This document shows, one piece after another, positions 7,978 to 16,794 of a DNA stretch of 47,934 nucleotides (the first letter of the stretch is position 1; every line of letters starts with the position of its first letter). A program made the translations under genes and the position numbers. The stretch is taken from contig DAICYC010000004.1 of assembly GCA_027311865.1 (NCBI GenBank), positions 1 to 47,934 of the forward strand. The letters are read 5' to 3'. A model generated the notes under the pieces. It was not told the DNA's origin, made no database searches, and was given only the letters and a program-made list of their open reading frames with translations. The stretch comes from Candidatus Saccharimonadota bacterium. GTDB lineage: Bacteria; Patescibacteriota; Saccharimonadia; Saccharimonadales; Saccharimonadaceae.

Positions 7978-8763
7978 ATGGCCGCTACACCAAAAAAATC
8001 CCTCGGGCAGCATTGGCTTACTGATCGATTGGTTCTGGCTGAGATTGCTGATACAGCTAAACTGGATGCTAGTGATACGGTCCTCGAAATTGGACCGGGA
8101 CTGGGCACGTTGACTAGCGAATTGCTTCGTCGGGCTAATCGTGTCGTTGCGGTTGAAATTGACGCGTCTCTAGCGGCCAAGCTTCCTGGACAATTTCCGG
8201 GGAAGGATTTAGAGGTGATCAACGGTGACTTTATGGACTATGACCTAGGAAAGTTGCCCAAGAACTATGTCGTAGTAGCCAATGTTCCGTATTACATTAC
8301 ATCACGGATTACCCAGCGACTATTGACGGCTGCTAATCGGCCTAAACGCATCGTTATGTTAATCCAAAAAGAAGTTGCCGAACGAATGGCGGCGCCGAGC
8401 GGTGAAATGAGTCTGTTGTCACTCAGTGCTCAATTATTCGCAAAAGTTAGCCTGGGTCAGACGGTCTCGGCCGAGTACTTTACGCCGCCACCCAAAGTTG
8501 ACAGTCAGGTTGTAGTGCTCGATTTGTTCGCCGAACGTCCATATGACCAGGCTACCGAGCGAGAGTTTTTTCGTCTAGCGAAAGCCGGTTTTTCGGCTCG
8601 TCGCAAGAAGCTACGCAGCAGCTTGGCCGGCGGTTTGGGTCTGTCGAAGGATGACACTGAGCGTCTGTTACTTGGTTCTGGTATAGACCCCAATCTTCGC
8701 GCTGAAGCTTTATCGGTTGAACAATGGCAGGCCTTATTTGCAAACTTTCGAGGCCAGAACTAG
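7978..8763 (+). CDS. rsmA: 16S rRNA dimethyladenosine transferase (KsgA/RsmA)
   Basis: It dimethylates two adjacent adenines in the 3'-terminal hairpin of 16S rRNA during 30S maturation. The 261-residue protein starts with the family signature KKSLGQHWLTD (Trp replaces the more usual Phe). It has the SAM-binding EIGPGLGTLT (about residue 38) and the catalytic NVPYY (about 102-106; NLPYY in most). It begins two bases after the stop of the RpfB-like gene with no ribosome-binding site, so it is probably translated by re-initiation. Confidence 0.95.
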   Translation: MAATPKKSLGQHWLTDRLVLAEIADTAKLDASDTVLEIGPGLGTLTSELLRRANRVVAVEIDASLAAKLPGQFPGKDLEVINGDFMDYDLGKLPKNYVVVANVPYYITSRITQRLLTAANRPKRIVMLIQKEVAERMAAPSGEMSLLSLSAQLFAKVSLGQTVSAEYFTPPPKVDSQVVVLDLFAERPYDQATEREFFRLAKAGFSARRKKLRSSLAGGLGLSKDDTERLLLGSGIDPNLRAEALSVEQWQALFANFRGQN

Positions 8764-8792
8764 GTCCGGTGTCGATTCCACTACATATCTGT

Positions 8793-8798
8793 TAAAAT
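8793..8798 (+). promoter_or_regulatory. Extended -10 box giving a leaderless metG mRNA
   Basis: TGT-TAAAAT ends seven bases before ATG 8806. Confidence 0.5.
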
Positions 8799-8805
8799 AG
8801 AGCCA

Positions 8806-10293
8806 ATGGATAAAAAACTTTATATCACGACGGCGATTCCGTATGTCAATAGCACGCCTCATATCGGCAATGCTATGGACTATCTGTTAGCTGATATCTG
8901 GGCGCGCTATCAGCAGCAGCAGGGTTACGAGGTGCGATTTCAAGCTGGCGCTGACGAACACGGCAACAAAATTGCCGCCAAAGCGGCTGAAAATGGCTTA
9001 TCGCCTCAGGAATATACCGACCAGCAAGTGGTTGGCTTTCGTAAACTAATCGAGGCAGTCGGTGCCGGTGTGACTGACTTTGTTCGCACTACTGATCCAC
9101 GCCACGTGGCAGCCGTTCAGTATATTTGGAAGAAGCTGCAGCCTTATATTTACAAAGGCTCGTATGAAGGCTGGTACTGTGTCGGTTGTGAAGCATTTTA
9201 TACCGACAAAGAGGTTCAAGAAAATGCTGGTGTTTGTCCGGATCATCAAAAACCATTTGAGCGAGTCAAAGAAGAGAATTACTATCTAAAAACTAGTGCC
9301 TTTACCGATAAAATTCGCGACGCCATTGAATCAGGCGAGATGACTATCGTGCCCGACAATCGTCGAACTGAATTTCTCGAGTTAATCAAAGACGGACTAC
9401 AGGATGTCAGTATTTCGCGTCCGCGACGGAGTTTAAGTTGGGGAGTGCCCGTCCCGGATGACCCGGACCAAGTTATTTATGTCTGGATTGATGCTCTAGC
9501 AAATTACATCACTGTATTGGGGTATCCTGATATTGATGGCTGGCAACTGTATTGGCCGGCCGACGTCCAGGTCGTGGGCAAAGATATCGTCCGCTTTCAC
9601 GCCGGCTATTGGCCGGCTATGTTGCTCGGGCTAGGTTTGAAGTTACCGAAGAAATTATTAGTCCACGGACACGTTATGGTTGGTGGTGCTAAGATGAGCA
9701 AATCTGTGGGTAATGTTGTTGACCCGCTAGAAGTTATCGATAATTACGGTGTCGATGCTTTTCGTTATTATTTTTCACGTCACGTACCGACGCTCGATGA
9801 TGGTGATTTCACCTGGGAGCGCTTCGAGATGACATACAACAATGAACTCGGCAACGACTTGGGTAACTTGATGCAACGAGTGGCCGCGATGATTGTCAAA
9901 TATCAGGCTGGTGTCATTGGTCAGTCAGAACAGGCTGAACATGATATGTCGCTTTATCACGATGCCATGGATAATTTTGAGTTTAACAAGGCCATGGATG
10001 AAGTCTGGAGCATGGTTCGCAGCTTGAACCAATATATTGATAACGTTAAGCCTTGGCAGATTGCTAAGGGTCTCGGCAGCGATCCAGAGGCTGAACCGCA
10101 TCTGTCGGATGTTTTGGCCCATTGTGCAGGCGCACTTCTCCAGATCGGTGATTTGTTGGTGCCATTCATGCCTCATACGGCGGCCTCAATCCATGCCATG
10201 TTTGAAGACGGCGTTGTTCATCCACCAGCCGGTATGATGTATCCAAAAATTTATCAGCATACGGCTGATCCTCGTAACGCTTCCAACCAATGA
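8806..10293 (+). CDS. metG: Methionyl-tRNA synthetase
   Basis: It charges tRNA-Met with methionine. The class I signatures are HIGN (19-22) and KMSKS (about 296-300). The connective peptide has a zinc-knuckle-like CVGCEAF...CPDH region near residues 125-145. The protein has 495 residues and stops after the anticodon-binding helical domain, lacking the C-terminal tRNA-binding/dimerisation domain of longer MetRS, so it is expected to act as a monomer. Its stop codon overlaps the tatD start by four bases (ATGA). Confidence 0.96.
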   Translation: MDKKLYITTAIPYVNSTPHIGNAMDYLLADIWARYQQQQGYEVRFQAGADEHGNKIAAKAAENGLSPQEYTDQQVVGFRKLIEAVGAGVTDFVRTTDPRHVAAVQYIWKKLQPYIYKGSYEGWYCVGCEAFYTDKEVQENAGVCPDHQKPFERVKEENYYLKTSAFTDKIRDAIESGEMTIVPDNRRTEFLELIKDGLQDVSISRPRRSLSWGVPVPDDPDQVIYVWIDALANYITVLGYPDIDGWQLYWPADVQVVGKDIVRFHAGYWPAMLLGLGLKLPKKLLVHGHVMVGGAKMSKSVGNVVDPLEVIDNYGVDAFRYYFSRHVPTLDDGDFTWERFEMTYNNELGNDLGNLMQRVAAMIVKYQAGVIGQSEQAEHDMSLYHDAMDNFEFNKAMDEVWSMVRSLNQYIDNVKPWQIAKGLGSDPEAEPHLSDVLAHCAGALLQIGDLLVPFMPHTAASIHAMFEDGVVHPPAGMMYPKIYQHTADPRNASNQ

Positions 10294-11039
10294 TAGTTGA
10301 TACTCACTGCCACATTCACCAATCTGATTATCCCGTATCAGTCGACGCTGTTATCAGTCGCATGAAGCAGGCCGATGTCGGCTGGTATGTTGGTGTTGGC
10401 ACGGATCGGCAAAGTTCGACAGAGGCGATTGACTTTTGTAGGCGTCGGAACGATTGTTACTCTGCCGTAGGTGTTCACCCGCATGAAACTAGAAATGGCT
10501 ACCAGATTGACGATTTGGTGGATGCGAACTCGGTCATAGCAATTGGTGAAATTGGTCTCGATTACTTTTATGAGCATAGTCCTCGCGATGTTCAGCAAAA
10601 GGCGCTTATCGCACAGCTGAAGTTGGCAGTGAAACACGACTTGCCGGTCATATTTCATGTTCGTGACGCTTTTGATGATTTTTGGCCAATTTTTGATAGT
10701 TTTGACGGTCGACTTCGAGGTGTGCTCCATAGTTTCACCGATACCATCGAGAATCTGCAGCGTGGTCTCGAACGAGGTTTGTATATTGGTGTCAACGGAA
10801 TTTCAACTTTCGTGAAAGATCCGGCCGCTCAGTCGATGTATGATCAAATTCCACTCGATCGGCTAGTGTTTGAAACTGATGCCCCATTTTTGACACCAGC
10901 CCCTTTACGTGGTAAAGTAAACGAGCCTGCAAATGTGCGCTTGGTGGCGGAGTATCACGCTGCGCGTCGAAGTTTGAGCTTCGACGATATCGCCAAGTTA
11001 ACATCTGATAACGCGGCCAATTTATTTGGCCTCAACTAG
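10290..11039 (+). CDS. tatD: TatD-family metal-dependent deoxyribonuclease
   Basis: The 249-residue amidohydrolase-fold protein carries the TatD metal ligands: THCHIH (His6, His8), GEIGLDYF (Glu near 88), FHVRDAF, LHSFT and the late Asp in ETDAPFLTP. Known TatD proteins are 3'-5' exonucleases acting in DNA quality control. Its ATG overlaps the metG stop (ATGA), so the two are translationally coupled; metG-tatD adjacency is common across bacteria. Confidence 0.93.
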   Translation: MIVDTHCHIHQSDYPVSVDAVISRMKQADVGWYVGVGTDRQSSTEAIDFCRRRNDCYSAVGVHPHETRNGYQIDDLVDANSVIAIGEIGLDYFYEHSPRDVQQKALIAQLKLAVKHDLPVIFHVRDAFDDFWPIFDSFDGRLRGVLHSFTDTIENLQRGLERGLYIGVNGISTFVKDPAAQSMYDQIPLDRLVFETDAPFLTPAPLRGKVNEPANVRLVAEYHAARRSLSFDDIAKLTSDNAANLFGLN

Positions 11040-11047
11040 GACTTATT

Positions 11048-11587
11048 ATGACAGCCGATCAATTTCAAATTCCACAATATGAAGTGGCGCCTGAAAAGGC
11101 GCCGTTTTGGCGTCCTGAATCGCTGAATCCGACTGTCGAATTGGTTAGAGAGATTCGAACAGTCGAGCGAGACATCGAAAATTTACGAGCCACTGCTGAT
11201 AGCTCGATTCTGGACAAAGGTGATGGATTTCGTAATGTCATGTCCTATCTCAACCGTTTAATCGGCGTTGAGCCGATTGACAATCGACTCAGCAATCGGC
11301 TGATTGAAGCCGAGGCGAATATCGGTGGACAAATATTCGCCTCCCGGCCAGACGGGGTGATTGAACAGCGATTTTGGTATTTTGGCGATAGCGATTGGTT
11401 CTACGAGATGAAAACCCCTACGGCTGTTCAGCATATCCGCTACCAACTAGCCGAGGACGGTCACTTATTCAAATTAATTGATGGTCGACCGCAGCATTTA
11501 AATACCGATGAATTTGATAATTTTATTGACGCGACTAGAGTCTACCGACAAAAAATAAGCGACCAGCTCTACAGGCGCGCGAGCTAA
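11048..11587 (+). CDS. Hypothetical protein, 179 aa
   Basis: No family is recognised. It is a soluble protein without signal or membrane segments. An N-terminal extended stretch (MTADQFQIPQYEV...) precedes a helical region with ELVREIRTVERDIENLRA that could form a coiled coil. The C-terminal half is rich in aromatics (RFWYFGDSDWFYEM). It follows tatD by eight bases behind a weak AGGA site, so it is probably in the metG-tatD transcript. The next gene has its own promoter. Confidence 0.75.
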   Translation: MTADQFQIPQYEVAPEKAPFWRPESLNPTVELVREIRTVERDIENLRATADSSILDKGDGFRNVMSYLNRLIGVEPIDNRLSNRLIEAEANIGGQIFASRPDGVIEQRFWYFGDSDWFYEMKTPTAVQHIRYQLAEDGHLFKLIDGRPQHLNTDEFDNFIDATRVYRQKISDQLYRRAS

Positions 11588-11596
11588 CCTTGCTGT

Positions 11597-11602
11597 TATA
11601 AT
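11597..11602 (+). promoter_or_regulatory. Extended -10 box giving a leaderless cysteine desulfurase mRNA
   Basis: TGT-TATAAT ends seven bases before GTG 11610. If leaderless, this transcript would begin with GTG. Confidence 0.55.
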
Positions 11603-11609
11603 AAGTAGA

Positions 11610-12767
11610 GTGAATCGAGACATAATTTATTTGGATTACGCGGCCGCTACGCCGATGAGTCAGCGCGCCATTGACGCGATGCTGCCGTATTTTCGCGACA
11701 AGTTTTTTAACCCTTCGGCACCTTATCAACCCGCCGTTGAGATTCGACGCGATTATCAGTTAGCGAAATCGAGAATTGCTCAGGCAATTGGTGCCCGGGG
11801 CGATGAAATAATTATTACAGCCGGGGCGACGGAGTCGATTAATCTGGCCTTGAATTCTTTTGATGGCCATATCGTCACTACAGCCATCGAACATCACGCT
11901 GTACTATCGGTCGCTAAGGCTCGAAATCATACTCTCGTCCCGGTTGATAGTCGGGGTAGGGTGTCGGTCGAAGCCGTTGCTGCTGCGATTACCGATGAAA
12001 CCACCATCGTCAGTGTCGGCCTGGCAAATAGTGAAATCGGTACAATTCAACCTCTGCGTGAAATTGCTGAAATTGTCGGTCGCGAACGAGCCCGTCGACA
12101 ACAAGTCTCCAGCAAGACACCAATCTTCTTTCACACCGACGCCTCACAGGGTGCTGGACAGCTTGATTTGTCGGTGGCTCGATTGGGGGTCGATATGATG
12201 ACAGTTAATGCCTCCAAAGTCTATGGCCCAAAGCAGGTTGGCCTGTTGTGGACAGCACCGCCCGTCAAGCTTCGGCCAGTTATTGTTGGTGGCGGCCAAG
12301 AGCTTGGTTTGCGTAGTGGTACTGAAAATGTTGCCGGCGTAATGGGGTTCGAGGCGGCCTTAACTGAGGCCGTGTCACATCGCAAAAGTACGGTTGAAAA
12401 TTTAACCTTATTGCGTAATAAACTTGAGAGGCTGTTGATTGATGCCTTTCCGGACGCGATATTATCTGGACATCGACGTCATCGATTAGCGAGCCACCTA
12501 CATATTTCATTCGCTGGACTCGACGCCGAAAGGTTGGTGTTCGCTCTCGAGACAAGGGGTGTCTACGTTGCTACAGGCAGTGCCTGCGCGGCAAATAAGG
12601 GCACTCGATCACACGTCTTGACTGCGATAGGACTGAGTGACGCAGAAGCTGATGGCAGTTTGCGCTTGAGCCTCAGTGGTGATTTGGATGAACCGGCGAT
12701 TGATCGGGCGGCTGAAATAATTATCGATGAAGTGCGGCGAGAATATGAACGCCTGGAGACTTTGTGA
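11610..12767 (+). CDS. Cysteine desulfurase (NifS/IscS family)
   Basis: This PLP enzyme moves sulfur from cysteine to an enzyme persulfide. The 385-residue protein starts at GTG (MNRDIIYLDYAAATPMS). It has the PLP-binding HTDASQGAG and the Schiff-base Lys203 in NASKVYGPKQVG. The persulfide Cys326 sits in GSACAANKG, a loop typical of the IscS/NifS group. mnmA lies just downstream, and no iron-sulfur scaffold gene is in the window. The likely main role is therefore sulfur supply for tRNA 2-thiouridine, inferred from context. The stop overlaps the next start (TGATG). Confidence 0.93.
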   Translation: MNRDIIYLDYAAATPMSQRAIDAMLPYFRDKFFNPSAPYQPAVEIRRDYQLAKSRIAQAIGARGDEIIITAGATESINLALNSFDGHIVTTAIEHHAVLSVAKARNHTLVPVDSRGRVSVEAVAAAITDETTIVSVGLANSEIGTIQPLREIAEIVGRERARRQQVSSKTPIFFHTDASQGAGQLDLSVARLGVDMMTVNASKVYGPKQVGLLWTAPPVKLRPVIVGGGQELGLRSGTENVAGVMGFEAALTEAVSHRKSTVENLTLLRNKLERLLIDAFPDAILSGHRRHRLASHLHISFAGLDAERLVFALETRGVYVATGSACAANKGTRSHVLTAIGLSDAEADGSLRLSLSGDLDEPAIDRAAEIIIDEVRREYERLETL

Positions 12768-13369
12768 TGCGGATTTTGATAACTTTGATGGTGGTCGCTG
12801 CTCTAGTAATTTTGGGAATAAGTATTTATCTCCAGCCTCATGATCTGACGACATGTCGTCAAGGTCCAACCTCGGGCAATTGTGGCCCAGTCGATGCCAT
12901 CGTGGTGGTAAGTGGCGGTGACACAGTGGCGCGGACTAAAACTGGCATAGAATTGTATAAAAAGGGCTGGTCGCAGACGTTAATATTTTCGGGGGCTGCC
13001 CTGGACAAGTCCGGCCCGAGTAACGCGGCGGCAATGCGCGAAATTGCGGTTGAGGCGGGAGTTTCACCGGAATATATATTGATTGACGAAAGCTCGGAAA
13101 CGACGATCGAAAATGCCGCAAATACCGGCGACATCGTCAAGGGCCGTGGTTACGAAAAGATAATATTGGTAACGTCGGGTTATCACCAGCGACGAGCCTT
13201 TTTAGAGTTTCAGAGACGGGCGCCGGATGTGCGAATCCTTAACTTTCCAACTAACGACCGCGACTGGTCTGGCTGGTGGTGGCTAACACCTCGCGGATGG
13301 TATCTAGCGAGTGGCGAGCTGGTCAAGATTGCCGTGACGAGTCTACAGGGTGGCTTTGAACGTGGCTAA
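12767..13369 (+). CDS. DUF218 (YdcF/SanA-like) membrane-anchored protein
   Basis: The 200-residue protein begins with one hydrophobic helix (MRILITLMVVAALVILGISI). A DUF218 domain follows, with DAIVVVSGG, an SGAA loop, SETTIENA (acidic motif) and LVTSGYHQRRAF. DUF218 proteins such as SanA and YdcF are linked to envelope permeability and nucleotide binding, but the reaction is uncertain. ATG 12767 (TGATG overlap) is preferred over GTG one codon earlier. The 3' end overlaps the mnmA start by a few bases. Confidence 0.85.
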   Translation: MRILITLMVVAALVILGISIYLQPHDLTTCRQGPTSGNCGPVDAIVVVSGGDTVARTKTGIELYKKGWSQTLIFSGAALDKSGPSNAAAMREIAVEAGVSPEYILIDESSETTIENAANTGDIVKGRGYEKIILVTSGYHQRRAFLEFQRRAPDVRILNFPTNDRDWSGWWWLTPRGWYLASGELVKIAVTSLQGGFERG

Positions 13370-14405
13370 GATCCATGTTGGAATGAGCGGGGGAGTCGAC
13401 TCGTCGCTGACGGCGGCTCTTTTGAAGGAACAGGGCCACGAGGTAGTGGGCGTTTACATGAAGAACTGGACGAGGGACTTACCAGGAATGCGTTGTCCGT
13501 GGGCTGATGATCTAGCCGACGCTAAACGGGTGGCCGTAAGATTAGGTATTGATTTCAAAGTGTACGATTTTGAAAATGAGTATCGACAAAAAGTCGTTGA
13601 CTATATGATTGACGAATATCGACGCGGCCGTACGCCAAATCCGGACATTATGTGTAATCAGGAAGTCAAATTCAAGTTATTCCTCGAAGCTGCTTTGGCG
13701 GACGGTGCCGAAATTATCGCTACTGGGCACTATGCTCGAACAGAGAATGGCCGACTCTTAATGGCGGTTGATGACAAGAAAGACCAGACTTATTTTTTGT
13801 ATCGTGTCACCAGTGATGCGCTGAGACAGACCGTCTTTCCGATCGGTGAATTTGATAAACAGACCGTCCGACAGATGGCGGCCGAGCGCGGTTTGATTAC
13901 AGCCGACAAGAAAGACAGTCAGGGAATTTGTTTCGTTGGTCAAATTGGCATGAGGGAATTTCTGTCCGAATATGTCGACACCAAACCAGGTCCGATCATC
14001 GATAAACTAACCAATCAACCAATCGGAACTCATGACGGCGCTATTTTCTACACGATTGGTCAGCGACACGGATTAGACCTGGGTGGAGGCTTGCCGTACT
14101 ATGTCGTTGGAAAAAACATGGACCGCAATGAGGTTTATGTCACAACTAACTTAAACGACGACCAGTTGTGGCGACCGCTGGTCGAGTTAGCTGATGTTCA
14201 TTGGATAAAAGGCGTAGCGCCAATCGATGGAACCTATCGGGTTAGAGCTCGACATCGAGGGGCTCTGTTGCCAGCGCGAGTTGTTAATAGTGATGGCACA
14301 GTCCGGTTGGAGTTTGAACAACCTGAGCGCGCTATTGCGGCTGGGCAGTCGGTCGTAATTTACGATGGCGACGAGTGCCTGGGTGGCGGAATTGTTCTGG
14401 CTTGA
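13362..14405 (+). CDS. mnmA: tRNA-specific 2-thiouridylase
   Basis: It thiolates U34 in the wobble position of tRNA-Glu, -Gln and -Lys using sulfur from a cysteine desulfurase. The PP-loop SGGVDSS is at residues 9-15. The two catalytic cysteines are Cys98 in CNQEVKF and Cys190 in GICFVGQ. The C-terminal beta-barrel ends in GGGIVLA. GTG 13362 (MAKIHVGMSGG) is chosen over GTG 13350 because it matches the normal family N-terminus and has an AGGG site about ten bases upstream. Position next to the desulfurase suggests a sulfur relay; the tRNA-Glu(TTC) at 1366 is a predicted substrate. Confidence 0.94.
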   Translation: MAKIHVGMSGGVDSSLTAALLKEQGHEVVGVYMKNWTRDLPGMRCPWADDLADAKRVAVRLGIDFKVYDFENEYRQKVVDYMIDEYRRGRTPNPDIMCNQEVKFKLFLEAALADGAEIIATGHYARTENGRLLMAVDDKKDQTYFLYRVTSDALRQTVFPIGEFDKQTVRQMAAERGLITADKKDSQGICFVGQIGMREFLSEYVDTKPGPIIDKLTNQPIGTHDGAIFYTIGQRHGLDLGGGLPYYVVGKNMDRNEVYVTTNLNDDQLWRPLVELADVHWIKGVAPIDGTYRVRARHRGALLPARVVNSDGTVRLEFEQPERAIAAGQSVVIYDGDECLGGGIVLA

Positions 14406-14424
14406 GTAAAGCGAGTTAAACGGG

Positions 14425-14430
14425 TATAAC
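14425..14430 (+). promoter_or_regulatory. -10-like box upstream of the pilin gene
   Basis: TATAAC ends nine bases before ATG 14440. This is weaker than the other examples. Confidence 0.35.
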
Positions 14431-14439
14431 TATAAGCGT

Positions 14440-14868
14440 ATGCTTAATTACTCGAAACGGGCAGGCTTCACGATTGTCGAATTGGTCATTGCCATGGCAA
14501 TAATTGCGATTCTGGCTTCGATTGTACTAGTCTCGTACAACGGAACTACTCGACGGGCTCATGATACCGAGCGCATGGGGTCAGTCACACAAATCAAGCT
14601 AGCGCTGGAACGATTTCACGCTAGTAACGGTGAATATCCGGCGGTTTGTCCTGACGAATTTAATCACTGCGCGGCCGACAATCTAAGTGATTCGTTGACC
14701 CCCTTCCTAGCTGACCTGCCAGATGGCTTGTCGGAATACAATTATTTTGTTAATCCAAATCTCCGACAGGGTTATTATATTGAGGTTCCATTGCAGGCAT
14801 CGCCAACGTGTCGGACTGGTGTCAAGATGGAAGCGGCCTGGACGAGTTCAGTTCCACGCTGCGACTAG
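14440..14868 (+). CDS. Type IV pilin-like protein
   Basis: The 142-residue protein has a canonical class III signal: a short basic leader, cleavage expected after Gly in KRAG/FTIVE, Glu5 of the mature protein, and a hydrophobic helix (LVIAMAIIAILASIVL). The globular part carries four Cys in a CPDEFNHC pair and a C-terminal pair around TCRTGVKM and VPRCD, suggesting disulfides. It is either a pilin or a pseudopilin; no assembly ATPase or prepilin peptidase is in the window. Confidence 0.88.
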   Translation: MLNYSKRAGFTIVELVIAMAIIAILASIVLVSYNGTTRRAHDTERMGSVTQIKLALERFHASNGEYPAVCPDEFNHCAADNLSDSLTPFLADLPDGLSEYNYFVNPNLRQGYYIEVPLQASPTCRTGVKMEAAWTSSVPRCD

Positions 14869-14880
14869 CCTGTCATCTGT

Positions 14881-14886
14881 TATAAT
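14881..14886 (+). promoter_or_regulatory. Extended -10 box giving a leaderless alaS mRNA
   Basis: TGT-TATAAT ends eight bases before ATG 14895. Confidence 0.55.
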
Positions 14887-14894
14887 AGTGAGCG

Positions 14895-16784
14895 ATGAAC
14901 GCTCAACAAATCCGCAACGCATATTTAGAATTCTTTCGTGAACGAGATCACGCGGTTATTCCCCGCGCCAAATTAATACCTTATAACGACCCGACAACCC
15001 TATTTACTGGTAGTGGTATGCAGCCGCTGCTGCCGTACCTACTTGGTGAAGCCCACCCTCAGGGTGTTCGATTAGCTGACAGCCAGACTTGTTTACGGGC
15101 TCAGGATATCGATGATGTGGGCGACAATCGGCACACGACTTTTTTTGAGATGCTTGGTAACTGGAGCATGGGCGATTACTTCAAAGAACAACAGATTCGT
15201 TGGTTCTTTGAATTTCTAGTCGATGTTGTAGGCTTGAACCCAGAAAAGCTGTACGTCACCGCTTTTATTGGCGATGAAGATCACGGTATTCCACGCGATG
15301 AAGAGGCAGCCCTGATATGGCAAAAAATATTTACCGAACGGGGAATAGCGGCTGATATCGTCGAAATTGGCAGTCAAGCCGCGGGCGATGCTCGTGGTAT
15401 CAAACCAGGGGAGCGAATATTTTATTATGACGACGGTGAAAATTGGTGGTCGCGCGGCGGTGGGCTGGACAAGACTCCAGTTGGTGACCCTTGTGGTCCA
15501 GACAGTGAAGTTTTTTATGATTTTGGCGATCAGAATCATGATGCGTCATTCGGCTTGGCGCACCCGGCGAGTGACAGTGGTCGGTTTATGGAAATCGGTA
15601 ACCAGGTGTTTATGCAGTATCGACGCTTGGAAGACGGTAGTTTTGAGCCGCTTGAGAAGAAAAATGTCGATTTTGGTGGTGGTTTAGAGAGAATCGCTGC
15701 CGCTCGCATTGATAGTCCGGATGTATTCAAGATATCTTTGTTGTGGCCAATTATTGAGAAAATTGAAAAATTATCAGGCAAGACTTACGAGTCCAATAAG
15801 GCTAGCATGCGGGTGATTGCTGATCACCTCCGAGCGGCTACCTTTTTGGCGGTTGACGGTGTGTCGCCATCGAATAAAGAACAAGGCTACGTTATGCGTC
15901 GCCTGATTCGTCGAGCAATCCGTTTTGCTTTTGATCTGGGGATTGAACAGAATTTCCTGGCGGAGGTTGTCCCGTCAATTACGGCTCTATACGCTGATGA
16001 TTACCCAGAAGTAGCGGCGGCTGGCGAAGAAGTTGTGGCGATCATGATAAAAGAGGAGAAGGTCTTTCGTCAGACTCTGCGCAAAGGTTTGAGCGAATTA
16101 TTGAAGCGCCGCGATGGGGGGCTGACCGGTGCCGAAATCTTTACCCTCTACGACACCTACGGTTTCCCAGTCGAGTTATCGGTCGAAGAGGCTTATCGTC
16201 AAGATATTCAAGTTTCGACCGATTGGCGATCAGAATTCGACCAGCGAATGGCGGAGCAGAGAGTGCGCTCGCAAACTGCAGCCAAAGGCACTTTCAAGGG
16301 TGGTCTTGGCGGCCAAACTCTTCAGCACAAGAAATATCATACGGCGACTCATTTGATGTACGCGGCCTTGAGACAAGTGTTGGGTGAACACGTGGTTCAG
16401 CACGGATCAAATATCACCGAAGAGCGACTGCGATTTGATTTTTCCCATCCCGAAAAAATGACAGCTGACCAAATTAAGCGAGTCGAAGATATGGTCAATG
16501 AAGAGATCAAGAAAGATCTAGCAATCAGCTACGCCGAGTACCCTACCGATGTTGCTCGAGACGAAATGGGAGCCCTCGGACAGTTTGGTGACCGTTATGG
16601 TGAGACGGTCAAGGTTTATAAAATGATTGCGAACGGGGCTGATCAGCCGTTTAGCTTCGAAATTTGTGGCGGTCCCCATGTTGACCACACGATGGAACTG
16701 CTGGACGGTAATCAACAGTTTAAGATCATTAAAGAAGAATCATCTAGCGCCGGTATTCGCCGGATTAAAGCTATTATCGAATAA
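14895..16784 (+). CDS. alaS: Alanyl-tRNA synthetase, short form
   Basis: It charges tRNA-Ala. The 629-residue protein has the class II catalytic core (FRERDHAVIPRAKLIP, FFEMLGNWSMGDYF, the glycine-rich NVDFGGGLERI) and the editing-site zinc motif HTATH (about 482-486) with CGGPH (about 590). It is about 245 residues shorter than E. coli AlaRS. The C-Ala domain is absent. The beta-barrel part before the HxxxH motif, which normally contains a TPFYAESGGQ-like stretch, is replaced by a short KGTFKGGLGGQTLQHKKY linker. Editing-site residues are kept, so proofreading may still occur. Confidence 0.95.
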   Translation: MNAQQIRNAYLEFFRERDHAVIPRAKLIPYNDPTTLFTGSGMQPLLPYLLGEAHPQGVRLADSQTCLRAQDIDDVGDNRHTTFFEMLGNWSMGDYFKEQQIRWFFEFLVDVVGLNPEKLYVTAFIGDEDHGIPRDEEAALIWQKIFTERGIAADIVEIGSQAAGDARGIKPGERIFYYDDGENWWSRGGGLDKTPVGDPCGPDSEVFYDFGDQNHDASFGLAHPASDSGRFMEIGNQVFMQYRRLEDGSFEPLEKKNVDFGGGLERIAAARIDSPDVFKISLLWPIIEKIEKLSGKTYESNKASMRVIADHLRAATFLAVDGVSPSNKEQGYVMRRLIRRAIRFAFDLGIEQNFLAEVVPSITALYADDYPEVAAAGEEVVAIMIKEEKVFRQTLRKGLSELLKRRDGGLTGAEIFTLYDTYGFPVELSVEEAYRQDIQVSTDWRSEFDQRMAEQRVRSQTAAKGTFKGGLGGQTLQHKKYHTATHLMYAALRQVLGEHVVQHGSNITEERLRFDFSHPEKMTADQIKRVEDMVNEEIKKDLAISYAEYPTDVARDEMGALGQFGDRYGETVKVYKMIANGADQPFSFEICGGPHVDHTMELLDGNQQFKIIKEESSSAGIRRIKAIIE

Positions 16785-16794
16785 GATTGCCAGC

